Of a DNA stretch of 9,403 bases, positions 1-6,870 are shown in pieces. The notes beneath the pieces are model-generated. The model had not been told where the DNA came from. It worked only from the letters and a program-made list of their open reading frames with translations, and made no database searches. This stretch comes from Acidimicrobiaceae bacterium (lineage in GTDB: Bacteria; Actinomycetota; Acidimicrobiia; Acidimicrobiales; Bog-793): positions 1 through 9,403 of the forward strand of contig DAIDIA010000012.1 in assembly GCA_027459565.1 (NCBI GenBank). Direction: 5' to 3'. The position numbers and the translations under genes are program-made. Numbering within the stretch: the first letter of the stretch is position 1; each line of letters opens with the position of its first letter.

Positions 1-128
1 TCACGAAAGGCCACAAGGATCGCGCCGAGACCGAAGGACTCGTCATCGGGATGTGCGCACACGGCCAGCACCGATCGCGCGCTCGGCAGCTCCGCCAGGA
101 TCATCGGTCGATGTCGATCACTCGTCAT
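1..128 (-). CDS. PIG-L/LmbE family deacetylase, N-terminus only (runs off left edge)
   Basis: Reading leftward from the ATG at 128 gives 42 codons before the window ends. Seen: a hydrophobic strand followed by the motif A-H-P-D-D-E at residues 25-30 and then S-F-G-L-G. This is the N-terminal signature of the PIG-L/LmbE superfamily of zinc-dependent N-acetylglucosamine-type deacetylases, in which the His and the Asp residues of this motif bind the metal or act in catalysis. Actinobacterial members include MshB and Mca of mycothiol metabolism and many enzymes acting on sugars or natural products; the substrate cannot be told from 42 residues. The start at 128 is the furthest upstream ATG after an in-frame stop. 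It overlaps the stop of the preceding 35-codon ORF as ATGA, which suggests coupled translation. A second ATG at 104 is the alternative start. The gene is last in view in the MFS-SCO-small ORF run. The family call is confident; the specific role is unknown. Confidence 0.85.
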   Translation of the reverse strand, partial: MTSDRHRPMILAELPSARSVLAVCAHPDDESFGLGAILVAFR

Positions 129-232
129 CTCGCCAACGCCAGCGACATCTCGCGTGCGTCATCTTCGCGAACCGCGCCACCGGCGCGTCGAGCGATCGTG
201 ATGCCTCCGGTCGCCTTCACGTGCCGGGCCAT
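125..232 (-). CDS. Small ORF, 35 aa, translationally coupled to the PIG-L gene
   Basis: I do not recognise this protein. Seen: ATG at 232, 35 sense codons, TGA at 127-125. The start lies 3 bases beyond the SCO-gene stop (238-236). It is preceded by GGGAGG with a 7-base spacer, one of the better Shine-Dalgarno sites in the window, located inside the last codons of the SCO gene. The stop overlaps the ATG of the PIG-L gene as ATGA. The third codon positions are mostly G or C, like the neighbours. The peptide begins MARHVKATGG, is basic in the first half (RR at 15-16), has an acidic REDDARE patch at 22-28 and ends LALAR. It has no membrane segment and no cysteines. Inference: a genuine small gene or leader peptide coupling SCO to PIG-L. 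The alternative is a chance ORF filling a 107-bp gap, but the ribosome site and the exact overlap at both ends argue against this. Confidence 0.55.
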   Translation of the reverse strand: MARHVKATGGITIARRAGGAVREDDAREMSLALAR

Positions 233-235
233 CTG

Positions 236-1030
236 TCAGCCTCCCGAGGTCGGGATCGAACGTCCGAGCACGCTGGCGACTGCGGTGATCATGTCCGCGG
301 GGGTCCAGCTGCCATAGCCCGGTTGCACGAGGTTCTCGTGTCCGACCCTGTCAAGGAGGCGACTCAGCGCCTTCGGGAGCGTGCCTCCGACGTTGGGATT
401 TCCCGCCGCGATGAAACGCTCGTTGCCCGAGCGGTCGAGTACGACCACCGCGTCGGAGTGTGTCAGGTCATAGGTGTAGGGCCTGCCCGTCTGCCAGTTG
501 ATCGCCGGGGGGTTCGCCTCCTTGACGCGTTCGTAGTAGACGCCGACCCACGACCAGAGCCGCGCGATGTTCGCCGGCGTTCCCGTCAAGAGCGTCCAGT
601 GCACGCCAAAGGCGTGCTGATAGGCGCGCAACCGGCTCGGAGTGTCCCGGGCCGGATCGATCGTTGCCTCGACGACGACGACCTGGTTCTGCAGGTGGGC
701 AGCCACAAGGTCGTGCTCGACGAGGAGAAGTGCCCCCGTGGTGATCGGACAGATCTCCTGACACGAGGTCATGAAATCGGCGAACACGACGACCTTGCCA
801 TGGAGCTGCGCGAGATCGGTCGCGGCCCCGTTCTGGTCCACGAGCGGGAGCCGTGCGATGAGACCGGGAACGACACGATCCGCTGGCTGCACGGCAACCG
901 CCGTCGGCACCGCGTTCTGGTGGTTTCTGGCGATGACCAGCGCGAGCACTGTCGCGAGGAGCGCGGTGGTGACCAACGCCGCCGCGGCGAGCAAAATGAT
1001 CCGACGCCTGAGACGCAACTGTCCGTCCAC
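236..1030 (-). CDS. SCO1/SenC family copper/thiol protein, membrane-anchored
   Basis: The protein has 264 aa. After a short basic N-terminus (RLRRR at 6-10) there is one hydrophobic segment at about 11-33, then a thioredoxin-fold domain outside the membrane. Seen: the CxxxC motif T-S-C-Q-E-I-C-P-I-T with Cys90 and Cys94, and His191 in T-H-S-D-A. These are the three copper ligands expected of SCO1/SenC/PrrC proteins, which deliver copper to the CuA site of cytochrome c oxidase or act as thiol reductases. No oxidase genes are in view, so the partner is unknown. The start is GTG at 1030, with AGGA 8 bases upstream. The gene lies 65 bp after the MFS exporter on the same strand and directly precedes the 35-aa ORF, so it is probably co-transcribed with both. 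Length is within the family range and all key residues are present. A role in cytochrome oxidase assembly is likely but not shown by this context. Confidence 0.9.
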   Translation of the reverse strand: MDGQLRLRRRIILLAAAALVTTALLATVLALVIARNHQNAVPTAVAVQPADRVVPGLIARLPLVDQNGAATDLAQLHGKVVVFADFMTSCQEICPITTGALLLVEHDLVAAHLQNQVVVVEATIDPARDTPSRLRAYQHAFGVHWTLLTGTPANIARLWSWVGVYYERVKEANPPAINWQTGRPYTYDLTHSDAVVVLDRSGNERFIAAGNPNVGGTLPKALSRLLDRVGHENLVQPGYGSWTPADMITAVASVLGRSIPTSGG

Positions 1031-1095
1031 GCCGGCGATCCTATGCCCAACACCCCGGAGTCAGCGCGCGCAACCTTCCGACGCGCCGGTCTTTG

Positions 1096-2688
1096 TCAGT
1101 GGACCTCGCTCGGGGCGACGCGATCGACGGCCATGGGTCGCTCGCCTTGAACGGAACGCTCCGAGATCTTCCGGCTCAGCTCGATCTGGGGAATGAGCCA
1201 GGAGAAGAGGAATGCGATTATGGCGATGGGCGCGGCGATGAGGAAGACGGTCTGGATCGACTCGGCGTAGGCGGCGACGAGTCCGTGGCGCACCGGTGCC
1301 GGCAGCGTGGCGAGCACCGCCGGAGTGACCCTCGAACTCGACATTCCCGCCGGCAGCCTCGCACCTCCGAGGTGCCGGATGAGGTTGCCGACCAGGACGT
1401 TGGAGAAGATCGCGCCGAACACCGCGGTTCCAAAGGATCCTCCGATGGAGCGGAAGAACGTCGCGCCCGAGGTCGCGACACCGAGTTCGGAGTACGGCAC
1501 CGCGTTCTGCACGACGAGCACGAGGATCTGCATCGTCGAGCCGAGTCCCATTCCGAGCACCAGCATGAACAGTGCCGATTCGACCGAGTTCGTGTGGACT
1601 CCCATGCGCGAGAGCAGGAACAGCCCGGTCGTCACGAGCGCGGTGCCGACGATGGGGAATGCCCGGTACCTGCCGCTCCGGCTGATGTACTGGCCCGCTC
1701 CGATCGAGACCATCATCATCCCGCCCATCACCGGCAACAGCTCGAGCCCCGAGATCGTCGGCGAATCACCGTGCGCGATCTGGAAGAACAGCGGGAGGTA
1801 GGTGACCGCGCCGAACATCGCGAATCCGACGATGAATCCCACGACGTTGGCGACCCAGAACGTTCGGATCGCAAAGAGGTGGAGGGGCAGCACCGGCTCC
1901 GCGGCCCTGCGTTCGACGAATCCGAACACGACCGCGAGGACGACCCCGCCGGCTCCGAACAGGATGATCGGGAGAGATCCCCATGCATAGGTCGTGCCAC
2001 CGAGGCTCGTGAACAGCACCAGCGCCGTTGTCGCGAGCACCAGCACGACCGTTCCGACATAGTCGATGATGTGGCGCACGCGCCGGAGATTTCCCGGGAC
2101 CTGAACCGCGATGACGACGAGCGCGATCGCACCGACGGGGACATTGATGTAGAAGATCCACCGCCACGAGAGCTGTTCGACGAACACACCACCGAGCAGT
2201 GGCCCGATCACGCTCGCCACCCCGAACACCGCGCCAAACAGCCCCTGATAGCGACCCCGATCACGCGGCGAGACGATGTCGCCGACGATCGCCTGGGTGC
2301 CGACCATCAGCCCGCCTCCGCCGAGACCCTGGATCGCGAGGAAGACGATCAGCTCGATCATCGAATGGCTCAAACCCGAGAGCACCGAGCCGGCGAGGAA
2401 GATGAGGATCGCCGCCTGGTAGAAGACCTTGCGGCCGAACTGGTCTCCGAGCTTCCCCCAAAGTGGCGTCGAGACCGTCGAGGCAAGCAGGTATGCGACG
2501 ACGATCCAGGAGAGATGCGATGCGCCATTGAGATCCGCGACGATCGTGGGAAGCGCGGTCGACACGATCGTCTGGTCGAGCGCCGCGAGGAACATCCCGA
2601 GCATCAGCGCACCCATGACCACCCGGATGCGCTTGGGTGTCAGCTCCAGCAACGCGCCACCGGAGCCCTCGACGGGGTTGGTGCTCAT
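1096..2688 (-). CDS. MFS drug exporter, DHA2 (EmrB/QacA) family, 14 TM
   Basis: The protein has 530 aa and is strongly hydrophobic throughout, with a pattern consistent with 14 membrane helices, the usual size for DHA2 proton-coupled drug antiporters. Seen: the family motif L-D-Q-T-I-V-S-T-A-L-P-T-I at 37-49, whose Asp38 in helix 1 is typical of the group; motif A, G-K-L-G-D-Q-F-G-R-K, at 78-87 in the loop after helix 2; a motif-C-like G-V-A-S-V-I-G-P-L-L-G-G at 156-167; and W-R-W-I-F-Y-I-N-V-P at 175-184. A conserved A-T-S-G-A-T-F-F-R-S-I-G-G-S-F-G stretch follows at 405-420. The C-terminus (about 500-530) is a polar cytoplasmic tail. The ATG at 2688 follows AGGAG with a 9-base spacer. Substrates cannot be predicted. 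It is the first gene of the leftward run MFS-SCO-small ORF-PIG-L. The upstream region carries GGTCAC-type repeats that could be operator sites, although no regulator gene adjoins it. Confidence 0.93.
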   Translation of the reverse strand: MSTNPVEGSGGALLELTPKRIRVVMGALMLGMFLAALDQTIVSTALPTIVADLNGASHLSWIVVAYLLASTVSTPLWGKLGDQFGRKVFYQAAILIFLAGSVLSGLSHSMIELIVFLAIQGLGGGGLMVGTQAIVGDIVSPRDRGRYQGLFGAVFGVASVIGPLLGGVFVEQLSWRWIFYINVPVGAIALVVIAVQVPGNLRRVRHIIDYVGTVVLVLATTALVLFTSLGGTTYAWGSLPIILFGAGGVVLAVVFGFVERRAAEPVLPLHLFAIRTFWVANVVGFIVGFAMFGAVTYLPLFFQIAHGDSPTISGLELLPVMGGMMMVSIGAGQYISRSGRYRAFPIVGTALVTTGLFLLSRMGVHTNSVESALFMLVLGMGLGSTMQILVLVVQNAVPYSELGVATSGATFFRSIGGSFGTAVFGAIFSNVLVGNLIRHLGGARLPAGMSSSRVTPAVLATLPAPVRHGLVAAYAESIQTVFLIAAPIAIIAFLFSWLIPQIELSRKISERSVQGERPMAVDRVAPSEVH

Positions 2689-3131
2689 GCGCGGACGCTC
2701 CTGGCGCGGTCAACGGGAAAGGTCACACCACTGTTTTAATCGACCGGTGCGAAGATCGAGCGCGATCGTCGCACCGAAGGTGACCATCCGCGAGCGATCG
2801 CGCACCACCGGGCGATCCTGATGTCACCATCTGGTCACATCGGTTGGTCGCATCGGTTGGTCACATCGGCTCCTCGCGTGGATAGCTCCCGGACCGTCGC
2901 GGCGCGGACCCCGCTCTGGCCACGAGATGGAGCAAAGACGCCTGGCTCTTTGGATCTGGCCACGATCGGACTCGTCGACGAACTCGCGAACGCCCGCAGC
3001 TCGCGTTCTTGGCATCGGGGGCCTCGAGGAACACGGCCCAGGGAGCGGCTGGAGCTGGGTGCTGAGCGATCTCACGTCGCTCCTCGAGACCGGTTCAGCG
3101 CTCGCTGGCGGCGATCACTGAATCTCGACCG
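2689..3131. other. 443-bp stretch without a convincing gene, upstream of the MFS gene
   Basis: Lies between the stop of the ABC ATPase and the start of the exporter, both on the minus strand. Only short ORFs are open: 2824-3075 minus (83 codons, Arg/Pro-rich) and 2927-3121 plus (64 codons, containing GIGGLEEHGP). Neither has a clear ribosome site or a recognisable domain, and no single frame keeps a steady codon bias, so I do not call them as genes. The part nearest the exporter (2700-2871) holds GGTCAC-type repeats, listed separately. I found no confident -35/-10 pair for the exporter; an A/T-rich patch (minus-strand GATTAAAAC, around 2733-2741) is the only obvious melting region. The rest could be a decayed gene or a long untranslated leader. 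Confidence 0.5.
2833..2871. repeat. Three tandem 13-bp repeats (GGTCAC/GATCGG type)
   Basis: Units are GGTCACATCGGTT (2833-2845), GGTCGCATCGGTT (2846-2858) and GGTCACATCGGCT (2859-2871), with one or two mismatches between units. A unit of 13 is not a multiple of three, so this is not a protein repeat. The same GGTCAC core recurs at 2721-2726, and inverted as GTGACC at 2780-2785 and GGTGAC (read on the minus strand) at 2823-2828. All lie 33-183 bp upstream of the exporter start. Inference: a cluster of regulator binding sites or simple slippage repeats. The regulator is unknown. Confidence 0.6.
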
Positions 3132-3971
3132 TCACCACGAGGGGGCCGCGGTCGCGTGCAGGCGACCTTCGATGCGCGACACGCGCACATCGATGGAAAA
3201 GCATGCACTCAGGTTCGCGTCGGTGCAGACATCTTCGATCGGGCCCGCGGCGACCACCTCTCCCGCGCGCAGCATCAACATGTGCGAGGTCGAACGGGGA
3301 AGCTCCTCAAGGGTGTGGACGACGTGCACCGTCGCCGGGGGCTCTGGCGACTCCGCGAGATCATCGAGCGCCGCGACGAGCGATTCGCGACCGGGAAGAT
3401 CGACACCGACCGCGGGCTCATCGAGCAGCAAGAGGGGGTGGCGTCCGAACAGCGAACGCGCGAGCAGGATCCTCTGGCGCTCGCCCTGGGAGCACCGTCC
3501 GAAGGGCTGGTCGACGATCCGGTCACAGCGCAGGCGGTGCAACAGCTCGATCGCGTGCGCCTCGTCCGCGTCGCTGAACGTCGACCACCAGGTCGCGAGC
3601 GTGCCGTCGCGACCCGTCAGCACCACCTCGCGCGCGGTCGCATCCCTCGGGAGACGGTCCGCCACGAGATGCCCGACGGATCCGATGCGCTTTCGAAGCT
3701 CGCGGAGGTCCGTCCTGCCGATGCGCTCGCCAAGGACGTGCACCGCGCCGGTCGTCGGATGGCGCTCGGCCCCGGCAAGTGACAACAGGGTCGTCTTCCC
3801 CGCTCCATTTGGGCCAACCAGCGCCCAGTGCTCGCGCGCCGCGATCTTCACGCTCACCGGACCGAGCGTCGCGCGTCCGTTGACCACCACCGTGACCCGG
3901 TCGATGTCGACGACGACATCGGTGGGCGCGCTCGCGTCCGCCCCGCCGTCGCGCCTTTGAACCTCCCGCAT
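3132..3971 (-). CDS. ABC transporter ATP-binding protein, YlmA/ModF-like (COG1119-type)
   Basis: A single nucleotide-binding domain of 279 aa from ATG 3971; GTG starts at 3974 and 3980 are also possible. GGGGAG at 3982-3987 gives spacers of 10, 7 and 1 bases respectively, so 3974 or 3971 is favoured over 3980. Numbered from GTG 3980, seen: Walker A G-P-N-G-A-G-K-T-T at 56-64 preceded by E-H-W-A-L-V, signature C-S-Q-G-E-R-Q at 163-169, Walker B L-L-L-L-D-E-P at 183-189, a G-V-D-L-P-G-R-E stretch at 192-199, and the switch His222. The usual Q-loop Gln is replaced by His104 (I-G-S-V-G-H-L). The HW before Walker A, the DLxGRE after Walker B and the C-terminal tail ending in G-R-L-H-A match the YlmA/ModF-like group, whose substrates are mostly unknown. 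No permease or binding protein is in view, so it may serve a distant transporter or a non-transport role. It is divergent from acnA. Confidence 0.9.
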   Translation of the reverse strand: MREVQRRDGGADASAPTDVVVDIDRVTVVVNGRATLGPVSVKIAAREHWALVGPNGAGKTTLLSLAGAERHPTTGAVHVLGERIGRTDLRELRKRIGSVGHLVADRLPRDATAREVVLTGRDGTLATWWSTFSDADEAHAIELLHRLRCDRIVDQPFGRCSQGERQRILLARSLFGRHPLLLLDEPAVGVDLPGRESLVAALDDLAESPEPPATVHVVHTLEELPRSTSHMLMLRAGEVVAAGPIEDVCTDANLSACFSIDVRVSRIEGRLHATAAPSW

Positions 3972-3981
3972 CACATGCACG

Positions 3982-3987
3982 CTCCCC
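3982..3987 (-). promoter_or_regulatory. Shine-Dalgarno deciding the ABC ATPase start
   Basis: Minus-strand GGGGAG. It lies 10 bases from ATG 3971, 7 bases from GTG 3974 and only 1 base from GTG 3980, so the longest open frame is probably not the real start. Confidence 0.5.
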
Positions 3988-3994
3988 GTTGGTG

Positions 3995-4012
3995 TCGCCC
4001 GACCACGGGCGA
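3995..4012. repeat. Hairpin in the ABC ATPase leader (7-bp stem, 4-base loop)
   Basis: TCGCCCG, loop ACCA, CGGGCGA: a perfect inverted repeat beginning 7 bases upstream of the ABC Shine-Dalgarno. It would form in the 5' leader of the ABC mRNA. There is no T-run on either side, so it does not look like an intrinsic terminator. A role in translation or mRNA stability is possible. Confidence 0.5.
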
Positions 4013-4022
4013 TGGTCTCGTC

Positions 4023-4045
4023 GTCGGTCCTTTCTTACTACCGAC
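4023..4045. repeat. Inverted repeat GTCGGT-N11-ACCGAC
   Basis: Six-base arms at 4023-4028 and 4040-4045 flank an A/T-richer core that, on the minus strand, reads TAGTAAGAAAG. The arms frame the most promoter-like -10 patch for the leftward ABC gene, so this could be an operator. No matching -35 is convincing. Confidence 0.35.
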
Positions 4046-4086
4046 CCCTGTCGTCGTCACATGCCAGACGGGCCGCGACGGCAATT

Positions 4087-4142
4087 TTGATGACCTGGCT
4101 GTCGGACTACCCTTTGACCTGCGTATATGAACTGACGCGTCA
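4087..4142 (+). promoter_or_regulatory. Probable acnA promoter/operator region with TGACGCGTCA palindrome
   Basis: This A/T-richer segment 51-106 bp before the acnA ATG contains TTGACC (4114-4119), an extended TGCGTATATGA patch (4120-4130) and the perfect 10-bp palindrome TGACGCGTCA (4133-4142). TTGAC (4114-4118) also pairs with GTCAA (4139-4143). I cannot fit a clean -35/-10 pair at 16-18 bp: TATATG at 4124-4129 is the best -10 but lacks a good -35, and TTGACC lacks a good -10. The palindrome is a candidate repressor or activator site for aconitase. Confidence 0.4.
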
Positions 4143-4182
4143 AAACCATTAGCGTCGGCGGGGTATGCGCATCGCGCGCCGT

Positions 4183-4187
4183 GGAGG
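4183..4187 (+). promoter_or_regulatory. Shine-Dalgarno deciding the acnA start
   Basis: GGAGG with a 5-base spacer to ATG 4193. The in-frame GTG at 4181 overlaps this site and cannot be served by it, so the start is 4193. Confidence 0.8.
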
Positions 4188-4192
4188 ACGAA

Positions 4193-6868
4193 ATGACACA
4201 GGACAGCTTTGGGGCAAAGGGAACGCTCGAGGTCGGCGACAAGAGCTACGGGATCTATCGACTGAGCGCGCTGAGCGACCGCCACGACATCGAGCGCCTG
4301 CCCTACTCGATCAAGGTCCTCCTCGAGAACCTGCTCCGCAACGAGGACGGCGTCAACGTCCGCGAAGAGGACATCGCATCGCTGGCTGACTTTGCCCGAA
4401 GTGGTGCGGGCGACCGCGAGATCGCCTATTCGCCGGCGCGCATCTTGTTGCAGGACCTCACCGGAGTCCCCTGCGTCGTCGACCTCGCGGTCCTTCGCGA
4501 TGCGGTGGCCGCGCTCGGCGGATCCTCTGACCTCGTCAATCCCCAGGTTCCCGTCGATCTCGTCATCGACCACTCCGTCGTCGTCGACTCCGCGCGCCGG
4601 CCCGACGCCTTTGCGATCAACGCGCGACTCGAGGCGGAGCGCAACATCGAGCGCTACCGGTTCCTGCGCTGGGGACAGCAGGCATTTTCGAACTTCCGGC
4701 TGATCCCGCCGGACATCGGCATCTGCCACCAGGTCAACCTCGAACTGCTCTCCCAGGTCATCTTCGCCGACGGATCGGGCAACGCCTATCCCGACACCGT
4801 CGTCGGCACCGACTCGCACACGCCGATGGCGAACGGCCTCTCGGTCGTCGCGTGGGGCGTCGGTGGCATCGAGGCCGAGGCGGCGATGCTCGGCCAGCCA
4901 ATCTCGATGCTCGTTCCCAAGGTCGTCGGACTCCGCCTCGAGGGAGCACTCCCCGAGGGATCGACTGCGACGGACCTCGTGCTCACGCTTGCGCAGCTTC
5001 TGCGCGAGCACGGCGTCGTCGGCAAGTTCGTCGAGTGCTACGGACCGGGAATCGCGAGCCTTCCCGTCGAGAACCGCGCCACCATCGGCAACATGTCACC
5101 CGAGTACGGATCGACCATCACCATCTTCCCGATCGACGACCAGACGCTGACCTACCTGCGTCTCACCGGTCGCACCGAGGAGCAGGTGAATCTCGTCGAG
5201 GCCTACGCCAAGGAACAGGGCATGTGGCACAACCCCGACATCGAGCCGGTCTACTCCGAACACCTCTCGCTCGACCTGTCGACCGTCGTGCCAAGCCTTG
5301 CCGGACCGTCGCGGCCACAAGACCGCGTGCCGCTCAACGCGTCAAAGGCGATGTACCGCGAGGCGCTCACGAGATCACTTCCCGACGAGGAGCACGCGCT
5401 CGCGAAGGTTCCCGTCACCCTCACCAACGGATCGGAGTTCGAGCTTGAACACGGACGCGTCGTCATCGCGGCGATCACGAGCTGCACGAACACCTCGAAC
5501 CCCCAGGTGATGATCGCGGCCGGCCTCCTCGCGAAGAGGGCAGTCGAACGCGGTCTCGTCGCCAAGCCCTGGGTGAAGACCTCGCTCGCGCCAGGCTCGC
5601 GGGCCGTCGTCGACTACTACGAACGCGCGGAGCTCCTTCCCTACCTCGAGAAGCTCGGGTTCGGCGTCGTCGGCTTCGGCTGCACGACCTGCATCGGAAA
5701 CTCTGGTCCGCTCGAGCCGGAGATCTCGAAAGCGATCAACGACAACGGCCTCGCGGCGGTCGCGGTCATCTCGGGGAACAGGAACTTCGAGGGGCGCATC
5801 CATCCCGATGTGCGCATGAACTATCTCGCCTCTCCCCCGCTCGTCGTCGCGTACGCGTTGGCAGGCACGATGGACATCGACATCTACAACGAACCGCTCG
5901 CACTCGACCACGACGGCAAACCGGTCTTCCTCAAAGACATCTGGCCAACAACCGAAGAGGTCGCTGCGACCGTGCGCAGCGCCGTCAAGACCTCGGGATT
6001 CAAAGAGAGCTACGAGGGCGTCTTCGAGGGCGACGCCGGCTGGCAGGCGATCGAGGTGCCAAAGGGCAAGCTCTACAGCTGGAACGACGACTCGACCTAC
6101 ATCGCGAAGCCGCCCTACTTCGACAACATGGCCATCGAGCCCGAGCCGCTCACCGACATCACCGATGCACGCGTGCTCGCGCTCCTCGGCGACAGTGTGA
6201 CGACGGACCACATCTCGCCCGCCGGATCGATCCGCGCGACGAGTCCCGCCGGGACCTACCTGATCTCGCGCGGCGTCGACGTCGGGGACTTCAACTCCTA
6301 TGGCGCGCGGCGCGGGAACCACAACGTGATGGCCCGTGGCACGTTCGCGAACAACCGGATCCGCAACAGGATCGTTCCGGGCACCGAGGGTGGGTACAGC
6401 AAGTACCTTCCCGAGGATGCCGAGGGCTCGATGTTCGACGTCGCGATGCGCTACCAGGCTGACGGCACGCCACTCGTCATCCTGGCGGGCAAGGAGTACG
6501 GCTCGGGATCATCGCGCGACTGGGCCGCGAAGGGACCGATGCTGCTTGGCATCAGGGCGGTCATCGCAGAGAGCTTCGAGCGGATCCATCGCTCGAACCT
6601 GATCGGCATGGGTGTTGCGCCACTGCAGTTCGTCAACGGAGAATCCGCCGCATCGCTCGGGCTCGACGGCACCGAGGTGGTCACGATCACGGGAATCGCC
6701 GGAAGCTCGCAGTCGGAGTTGATCGGCAAGCGCGTAACAGTGCATGCCGGTGACCGCACATTCGAGGCGCTGCTGCGGATCGACACGCCGACCGAGGCCG
6801 ACTACTTCTTGAACGGCGGCATCTTGCAGTACGTCATTCGCAAGCTCGTCGCGACAAGAGAGGGTTGA
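4193..6868 (+). CDS. acnA: Aconitate hydratase A (aconitase)
   Basis: Interconverts citrate and isocitrate through cis-aconitate in the TCA cycle, using a [4Fe-4S] cluster; cytoplasmic. It has 891 aa from ATG 4193, full length for the AcnA/IRP1-type subfamily, with the swivel domain at the C-terminus. Seen (numbering from 4193): Q-D-L-T-G-V-P at 87-93; I-D-H-S-V at 125-129; the substrate/active-site segment G-T-D-S-H-T-P at 205-211; cluster ligands Cys431 (T-S-C-T-N-T) and Cys497/Cys500 (G-C-T-T-C-I-G-N-S-G-P); the swivel-domain motifs L-G-D-S-V-T-T-D-H-I-S-P at 665-676, R-R-G-N-H at 706-710, and Y-G-S-G-S-S-R-D-W-A at 769-778. No cluster residue is missing. The gene is divergent from the ABC ATPase, and its stop is overlapped or directly followed by otsB, so the two are probably co-transcribed. 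In other actinobacteria aconitase is under iron- and carbon-responsive control; the upstream palindrome would fit regulation, but the factor is not identified. Confidence 0.98.
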   Translation: MTQDSFGAKGTLEVGDKSYGIYRLSALSDRHDIERLPYSIKVLLENLLRNEDGVNVREEDIASLADFARSGAGDREIAYSPARILLQDLTGVPCVVDLAVLRDAVAALGGSSDLVNPQVPVDLVIDHSVVVDSARRPDAFAINARLEAERNIERYRFLRWGQQAFSNFRLIPPDIGICHQVNLELLSQVIFADGSGNAYPDTVVGTDSHTPMANGLSVVAWGVGGIEAEAAMLGQPISMLVPKVVGLRLEGALPEGSTATDLVLTLAQLLREHGVVGKFVECYGPGIASLPVENRATIGNMSPEYGSTITIFPIDDQTLTYLRLTGRTEEQVNLVEAYAKEQGMWHNPDIEPVYSEHLSLDLSTVVPSLAGPSRPQDRVPLNASKAMYREALTRSLPDEEHALAKVPVTLTNGSEFELEHGRVVIAAITSCTNTSNPQVMIAAGLLAKRAVERGLVAKPWVKTSLAPGSRAVVDYYERAELLPYLEKLGFGVVGFGCTTCIGNSGPLEPEISKAINDNGLAAVAVISGNRNFEGRIHPDVRMNYLASPPLVVAYALAGTMDIDIYNEPLALDHDGKPVFLKDIWPTTEEVAATVRSAVKTSGFKESYEGVFEGDAGWQAIEVPKGKLYSWNDDSTYIAKPPYFDNMAIEPEPLTDITDARVLALLGDSVTTDHISPAGSIRATSPAGTYLISRGVDVGDFNSYGARRGNHNVMARGTFANNRIRNRIVPGTEGGYSKYLPEDAEGSMFDVAMRYQADGTPLVILAGKEYGSGSSRDWAAKGPMLLGIRAVIAESFERIHRSNLIGMGVAPLQFVNGESAASLGLDGTEVVTITGIAGSSQSELIGKRVTVHAGDRTFEALLRIDTPTEADYFLNGGILQYVIRKLVATREG

Positions 6869-6870
6869 GT

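Noticed and set aside
1093..2739. 548-codon plus-strand ORF opposite the MFS exporter
   Set aside because: Extremely rich in Arg, Asp, Glu and His with no domain. It is the antisense shadow of a GC-rich membrane-protein gene.
2794..2801. GCGATCGC palindrome
   Set aside because: CGATCG-type words are common throughout this GC-rich window, so a single copy is not informative.
2824..3075. 83-codon minus-strand ORF between the ABC and MFS genes
   Set aside because: No ribosome site, Pro/Arg-rich, ends inside the 13-bp repeats, and no recognisable domain.
2927..3121. 64-codon plus-strand ORF containing GGLEEHGP, superficially like creatininase
   Set aside because: Only a short resemblance; too small, no metal-binding set, no ribosome site.
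2821..3960. 379-codon plus-strand ORF opposite the ABC ATPase
   Set aside because: Ser/Arg-rich with no motifs; the minus strand encodes intact Walker A, signature and Walker B.
3971..5011. 346-codon minus-strand ORF opposite acnA
   Set aside because: Acidic/Arg-rich shadow of the start of aconitase, also crossing its promoter.
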